Under the pieces are notes generated by a model. That model did no database searches. It was not told the origin of the DNA and saw only the letters and a list, made by a program, of their open reading frames with translations. A stretch of DNA of 64,000 nt from Porcipelethomonas sp964621265. GTDB lineage: Bacteria; Bacillota; Clostridia; Oscillospirales; Ruminococcaceae. Each line of letters opens with the position of its first letter. Within the stretch, counting starts at the first letter, position 1. A program made the translations under genes and the position numbers. Location: positions 61,713 through 125,712 of the forward strand of contig CAZULQ010000003.1 in assembly GCA_964621265.1 (NCBI GenBank), read 5' to 3'. Positions 60,101 to 64,000 of the stretch are shown in pieces.

Positions 60101-61891
60101 ATGAACATTACAAATGATATAAAATATATCGGTGTAAATGACCACAGCATTGACCTTTTTGAGGGACAGTATATCGTCCCTAACGGTATGGCTTATAATT
60201 CATATGCCATTATTGATGAAAAAATTGCAATTATGGATACAGTTGATGCCGCATTTACTCATGAATGGCTTGACAACATTGCTGAGGCTCTCGGAAACAG
60301 AAAGCCGGATTATCTTATAGTTCAGCATATGGAACCAGATCATTCTGCTAATATCATAAACTTCCTCAAGGCTTATCCTGAGGCTGTGATCGTTTCTTCG
60401 GCAAAGGCGTTTGCTATGATGAATCAGTTTTTCGGCACAGAGTTTGCTGATAACCGCATAGTTGTCAAGGAAGGTGACACTCTCAGCCTTGGAAATCATG
60501 TCCTCACATTTGTAACTGCTCCTATGGTTCACTGGCCTGAGGTTATTGTGACATACGACAGCTTTGACAAGGTTCTCTTCTCGGCTGACGGCTTTGGCAA
60601 GTTCGGTGCACTTGATATTGATGAGGACTGGGCATGCGAGGCAAGACGCTATTACATCGGTATTGTAGGAAAATATGGAGCACAGGTTCAGGCTCTCCTC
60701 AAAAAGGCGGCAGGTCTTGATATTCAGATTATCTGTCCTCTTCACGGTCCTGTACTCAGTGAAAATCTCGGCTATTATCTTGACCTTTACAACACATGGT
60801 CATCATACGGCGTTGAGACAGAGGGAATTGTCATAGCTTATACATCAGTATACGGAAACACCAAAAAGGCTGTTATGCAGCTGGCTGAAAAGCTTAAGGC
60901 TAATGGCTGTCCTAAGGTTGTTGTAAATGACCTTGCAAGATGTGACATGGCTGAAGCGGTTGAAGATGCTTTCAGATACGGAAAAATTGTTCTTGCAACT
61001 ACAACCTACAATGCTGAAATATTCCCGTTTATGCGTGAATTTATCAATCATCTGACAGAAAGAAATTTCAGCAACAGAACAGTTGCATTTATTGAAAACG
61101 GAAGCTGGGCACCTCTTGCCGCAAAGGTTATGAAGGGGATGCTGGAAAAATGCAAGAATCTGAAGTTCTGCGATACAACAGTAAAGATTCTGTCAGCGCT
61201 TAATGATGAGAGCAGTCAGCAGCTTGATGCACTGGCAAATGAGCTTTGCATGGATTATCTTGCACAGCACTCAGAAACAGCAAACAAAAATGACTTGACA
61301 GCGCTTTTCAATATTGAGTATGGTCTTTTTGCAGTTACCTGCAATGATGGTAAGAAGGACAATGCGCTTATTGTAAATACTGTGACACAGGTGACAGACT
61401 CACCTAACAGAATTGCTGTTACGATAAACAAGGAAAATTATTCACATCATGTTATCAGTCAGACAGGAAAAATGAATGTAAACTGTCTTTCTGTAAGCAC
61501 TCCTATGAGTGTGTTCGAAAGCTTTGGTTTCAGAAGCGGAAGAACGGTGGATAAGTTTGAAGGTGCAGAGGTTCTGCGTTCTGAAAACGGACTTGTTTTC
61601 CTGCCAAGACATATTAATTCATTCATTTCGCTCAAGGTTCTGCAGTATGTTGACCTTGATACTCATGGAATGTTTATCTGTGAAATTACGGAAGCAAGAG
61701 TTATAAATGATGAAAAGAGTATGACTTACGACTATTATCACGAGAATGTAAAGCCGAAGCCTGAAAGCGACGGCAAAAAAGGTTATGTGTGCCGTATCTG
61801 CGGCTATGTGTATGAAGGCGAGCAGTTACCTGATGATTTCATCTGTCCGCTTTGCAAGCACGGTGTCGCTGATTTCGAGCCTATAAAATAA
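60101..61891 (+). CDS. Flavodiiron protein with flavin reductase and rubredoxin domains
   Basis: 596 residues. The diiron metallo-beta-lactamase domain (about 1-245) has HMEPDH near 76, MVHWPE near 146, FSADGFG and CPLHGP. A flavodoxin domain (about 250-395) carries TSVYGNTKKA. A flavin-reductase-like domain (about 405-555) and a C-terminal rubredoxin (CRICG ... CPLCK, about 562-596) complete the chain. Such multi-domain enzymes reduce oxygen or nitric oxide to protect anaerobes, with electrons passing through the rubredoxin. A separate rubredoxin gene follows. Confidence 0.95.
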   Translation: MNITNDIKYIGVNDHSIDLFEGQYIVPNGMAYNSYAIIDEKIAIMDTVDAAFTHEWLDNIAEALGNRKPDYLIVQHMEPDHSANIINFLKAYPEAVIVSSAKAFAMMNQFFGTEFADNRIVVKEGDTLSLGNHVLTFVTAPMVHWPEVIVTYDSFDKVLFSADGFGKFGALDIDEDWACEARRYYIGIVGKYGAQVQALLKKAAGLDIQIICPLHGPVLSENLGYYLDLYNTWSSYGVETEGIVIAYTSVYGNTKKAVMQLAEKLKANGCPKVVVNDLARCDMAEAVEDAFRYGKIVLATTTYNAEIFPFMREFINHLTERNFSNRTVAFIENGSWAPLAAKVMKGMLEKCKNLKFCDTTVKILSALNDESSQQLDALANELCMDYLAQHSETANKNDLTALFNIEYGLFAVTCNDGKKDNALIVNTVTQVTDSPNRIAVTINKENYSHHVISQTGKMNVNCLSVSTPMSVFESFGFRSGRTVDKFEGAEVLRSENGLVFLPRHINSFISLKVLQYVDLDTHGMFICEITEARVINDEKSMTYDYYHENVKPKPESDGKKGYVCRICGYVYEGEQLPDDFICPLCKHGVADFEPIK

Positions 61892-61915
61892 ATATAATTC
61901 TAGGAGGAATTCTTT

Positions 61916-62074
61916 ATGAAAAAGTATGTTTGTGACGCATGTGGATGGGTTTATGACGAAGAACTCGGAGCACCTGAGCTTGGAATTGCACCGGGAACAA
62001 AGTTTGAGGACTTACCTGATGACTTTGAATGTCCGCTTTGCTCTGTCGGCAAGGATATGTTCAGTGAGGAATAA
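61916..62074 (+). CDS. Rubredoxin
   Basis: 52 residues with ribosome binding site AGGAGG. CDACG near 6 and CPLCS near 39 provide the four cysteines for one iron. The spacing (about 30 residues) and the aromatic GWVYDEELG are typical. It carries electrons in the cytoplasm, most likely to the flavodiiron protein encoded 24 bases upstream, although that protein has its own rubredoxin domain. Confidence 0.95.
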   Translation: MKKYVCDACGWVYDEELGAPELGIAPGTKFEDLPDDFECPLCSVGKDMFSEE

Positions 62075-62101
62075 TAAAAGTTTATTTTAGAAACTTGTGT
62101 A

Positions 62102-62136
62102 AAAGCAGTATCGTCTGAATGCGGTACTGCTTTTTG
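62102..62136 (+). terminator. Terminator after rubredoxin
   Basis: AAAGCAGTATCG and CGGTACTGCTTT pair (one G-U) and are followed by TTG. Confidence 0.85.
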
Positions 62137-62588
62137 TGTATCAAGAAAAAATGTCATAATTTGTTTTTTTATGTAATTTATGATATAATAGCCCCTACAT
62201 TCTACTTTACCCTTATACATACTCAACCAAGCGTATATGTCTCGTAAAATCAAGAGTTAATTGATGCATAGGACAAAAAGCGCCTAAAATGAGTGCTTTC
62301 TCAAATTAGTGGATTTTCAGGATTTCTGTAGAACTTTAGTAGAAATTATTGATACAATTTCGCTATTATACTACATAAAGCAGAACAATAAAATTTATGA
62401 AAAACCTTCAAATTTGAAGCATAATCTTGTTTTGAATATAGAAATAAAAAAACAATCAAGCAAGAAAAGTATAATGAGTTATAGATTCTGTTTTATCCTA
62501 TTCTATTAGGATTTTTTCACTTAATTTAAAATAACAAATGTAAAAAACTGAAATCTGTTGCTGACACATATTATTTTGCAATTACTTT
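62137..62588 (+). other. AT-rich intergenic region, possible element boundary
   Basis: About 450 bases with no supported gene. A 66-codon open frame (62309-62509) has no ribosome binding site. The palindrome CTTCAAATTTGAAG lies at 62406-62419. Since the next gene resembles an integrative-element replication gene, the left boundary of such an element may lie here. No direct repeat or tRNA was found. Confidence 0.5.
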
Positions 62589-62625
62589 GCGTTTCTGATA
62601 AAAATTCAGAAACGCTTTTTTATTT
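62589..62625 (+). terminator. Attenuator-like terminator before the replication gene
   Basis: GCGTTTCTGA and TCAGAAACGC pair, with TTTTTT following, 21 bases before the coding start. It may limit expression of the initiator gene. Confidence 0.75.
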
Positions 62626-62645
62626 TAATTAAGAGGAAGAATATT

Positions 62646-63119
62646 ATGCCAAAGCTAAAAAAGAAAATCACTGCCGACTTTACAGTAATCCATAATAAGA
62701 TGATTCGTGACTATAACCTCGGGTCAACAGAACGTGGCCTGCTGCTTACAATGCTGTCACTTCCTGATGATTGGAATTTTTCTATTAAAGGTCTTTCAAA
62801 GATACTCCCTGACGGAGTTACAAAGATTTCAACTGCCTTGAAAAATCTTGAGAAGTACAAGTATCTTATACGCAAAAGAATTTACTGCAACGGAAAAATC
62901 TCAGATTGGGAGTACATATTCAGCGATGAGCCTATGGAAGAACAAGATGAGGATAACCAAGATACAGAAAACCTTGATTCAGAAAACCTAAATCAAGGTA
63001 TGCAAGATGTTGAAAAGCCAAGCAATAATAAAATATATAATAATCAAATAAACAAAAATATAATAAATATTGATAAAATATCAATCAATCTTTTGAGGAA
63101 ACCTCAAAAGAAGAAATGA
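62646..63119 (+). CDS. Replication-initiator-like protein, N-terminal part (frameshifted)
   Basis: 157 residues with ribosome binding site AGAGGAAG. The N-terminal winged-helix part (LGSTERGLLLTMLSLPDDWN, LSKILPDGVTKISTALKNLE, IRKRIYCNGKISDWEYIFSD) matches the replication-initiator (RepA_N-like) proteins common in Firmicutes plasmids and integrative elements. In those proteins a DUF6017 C-terminal domain normally follows in the same chain. Here the frame ends early (LRKPQKKK), and the C-terminal domain continues in another frame from 63116. The change lies at or near the TCAATCAATC tract (63081-63090). Confidence 0.7.
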   Translation: MPKLKKKITADFTVIHNKMIRDYNLGSTERGLLLTMLSLPDDWNFSIKGLSKILPDGVTKISTALKNLEKYKYLIRKRIYCNGKISDWEYIFSDEPMEEQDEDNQDTENLDSENLNQGMQDVEKPSNNKIYNNQINKNIINIDKISINLLRKPQKKK

Positions 63120-63628
63120 TTGATGGATTGAATTCAAAAAATCAGAAGCGTGAAATGGTTGATAATCTTATCAGGTCAAATCTCGAATACGAGTGGTATG
63201 AGGATTTGTTTGAAAATTGTTCTGAAAAGGATTTGCAGTGTGGAAATCCGACCTTTGCTCAAAGCCTTGAAGAAGTTGATATGATTATTGGCATAATAGT
63301 GAGTTGCATCTGTTCCGATGACAAGTATGTCCGTATAGGCGGACAGGATATTCCCCATTCTGTTGTTGAAGCTCAGTTTATGAAGCTGAAACAGGAACAC
63401 CTTGAGTATGTTCTCAAAAGGCTTATGCTTTCAACAACAAAGATTACAAATCCGACAGCATATCTGCTGACAACCATTTACAACGCCGTTCTGACCTGTC
63501 AGTTTATGGAGAATACAGACCTGAAGGCTATTGACCCTGCGTTGTTTATCCCGGAAGAATTTCATACAGAAAGTTTCAAGGATAGATTTTACGGGCATAC
63601 ATCATTCAAATCGAAGAAGGTAGGTTAA
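63116..63628 (+). CDS. DUF6017-like C-terminal part of the replication protein
   Basis: 170 residues; the ATG overlaps the stop of the previous frame as ATGA. DMIIGIIVSCICSDDKYVRI, VVEAQFMKLKQEHLEYVLKR and NPTAYLLTTIYNAV resemble the DUF6017 domain found at the end of replication initiators. Upstream of the ATG this frame continues as QSFEETSKEE, which reads like the natural link to the first part. One gene split by frameshift is therefore more likely than two genes. Coupled translation from the ATGA could still make the domain separately. Confidence 0.6.
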   Translation: MIDGLNSKNQKREMVDNLIRSNLEYEWYEDLFENCSEKDLQCGNPTFAQSLEEVDMIIGIIVSCICSDDKYVRIGGQDIPHSVVEAQFMKLKQEHLEYVLKRLMLSTTKITNPTAYLLTTIYNAVLTCQFMENTDLKAIDPALFIPEEFHTESFKDRFYGHTSFKSKKVG

Positions 63629-64000
63629 CGTTCCATATGGTCGTACATACTTCAATGCTCAAATTTTTATAAAAAACAAAAATGAATAGATGACGAAAAG
63701 TAAGGTTAATCAAGTTTTATAAATAGAATCTTAATTTGGAGACTTAAATCAGTCTGATTTTTTAACTGTGTAAATGTCGAAATATACAACAACCGCGATG
63801 TCATTATATCTGAAATTTTGTCGCTGTAAAGGCTAAAATGAATGGCGAAACCAGCCTTGACAGCTCGAAAATTTCACATGTTCAGCAATTATGCGGTTGT
63901 TGGCGAATTGTGTGTCGATATTCAAAACACAATAATTAAATCATTCGACTCCATCCCAAAATTTGTGTAAACCTCTGAAGTAGTGTATAATAGAAGAGAC
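63629..64000 (+). other. Non-coding end of the window with inverted repeat and possible IS end
   Basis: CAACAACCGC (63787-63796) and GCGGTTGTTG (63893-63902) are perfect inverted repeats about 96 bases apart. Near the end, CCCAAAATTTGTGTAAACC and a TATAAT about 16 bases later resemble the left end and promoter of IS256-family elements, from memory only. The following gene would start outside the window. Confidence 0.35.

Noticed and set aside
62309..62509. 66-residue frame on the plus strand
   Set aside because: No ribosome binding site and composition like surrounding AT-rich DNA.
1..64000. CRISPR array, tRNA or rRNA genes
   Set aside because: No regularly spaced repeats, cloverleaf or rRNA segments were recognised by eye; a profile search would be more sensitive.

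Overview
The window looks like a chromosomal segment of a gut or rumen Ruminococcus-like member of the Clostridia (Oscillospiraceae). The basis is moderately low GC, strong GGAGG ribosome binding sites, sporulation genes (spoIVA and a SPOCS/LysM coat-type gene), oxygen-sensitive enzymes (ThiH, flavodiiron protein, rubredoxin), and many secreted plant-polysaccharide enzymes carrying dockerin and ricin-type CBM13 modules. A species name cannot be given from the sequence alone.

Layout. 0.2-10 kb, minus strand: a compact, translationally coupled peptide-maturation operon. It encodes a 34-residue precursor, a lipoprotein, an HPr-kinase-like protein, a PqqD-type recognition protein, an S26-type peptidase, an ABC exporter and a nucleotidyltransferase. 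It is preceded by a 1512-residue repeat-rich surface protein. The precursor and the adjacent lipoprotein end in the same eight residues, NDLPFLPF, which is the most unusual signal in the window. 10-18 kb: two secreted GH43 arabinan/arabinoxylan-type enzymes with dockerins flank an AraC regulator, an acyltransferase with a zinc ribbon, and a small Cys-rich protein. 18-21.5 kb: a yybP-ykoY (Mn2+) type riboswitch precedes an ABC/FtsX transporter. 21.5-27.4 kb: a complete thiCSFGHED thiamine operon lies behind a TPP riboswitch. 27.5-35.2 kb: a dockerin pectate lyase (PL1) and a PL11 rhamnogalacturonan lyase with an internal dockerin, separated by a membrane metallophosphoesterase. With the two GH43 enzymes these form a pectin/arabinan side-chain toolkit. 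35.4-38.4 kb: an rRNA/tRNA methyltransferase and a chemoreceptor.

38.5-43.6 kb: a two-gene module, a protein with two TIR-like domains plus TPRs and a membrane protein with RCK/TrkA-like and RyR-like domains. It looks like a nucleotide-signalling or defence system, with a palindrome over its promoter. 43.9-47 kb: spoIVA and a SPOCS/LysM gene. 47.4-51 kb: four tandem, mosaic, secreted dockerin proteins, one possibly carrying a cohesin-like domain. 51.2-57.4 kb: an intracellular GH31 alpha-xylosidase, a PH-like protein, an FkbM methyltransferase, and an amino-acid ABC importer whose fused binding domain appears circularly permuted. 57.5-62.1 kb: redox and stress genes (4Fe-4S protein, Crp/Fnr regulator, ArsC, GNAT, flavodiiron protein, rubredoxin). 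62.6-64 kb: a frameshifted replication-initiator gene of the kind carried by integrative elements, then non-coding DNA with a possible insertion-sequence end.

Functionally, the secreted lyases and GH43 enzymes would release pectin and arabinan fragments on the cell surface through cohesin-dockerin contacts. GH31 would process imported xylosyl oligosaccharides. The AraC regulator probably responds to a sugar signal. All functional statements rest on motifs read by eye; no database search was possible.
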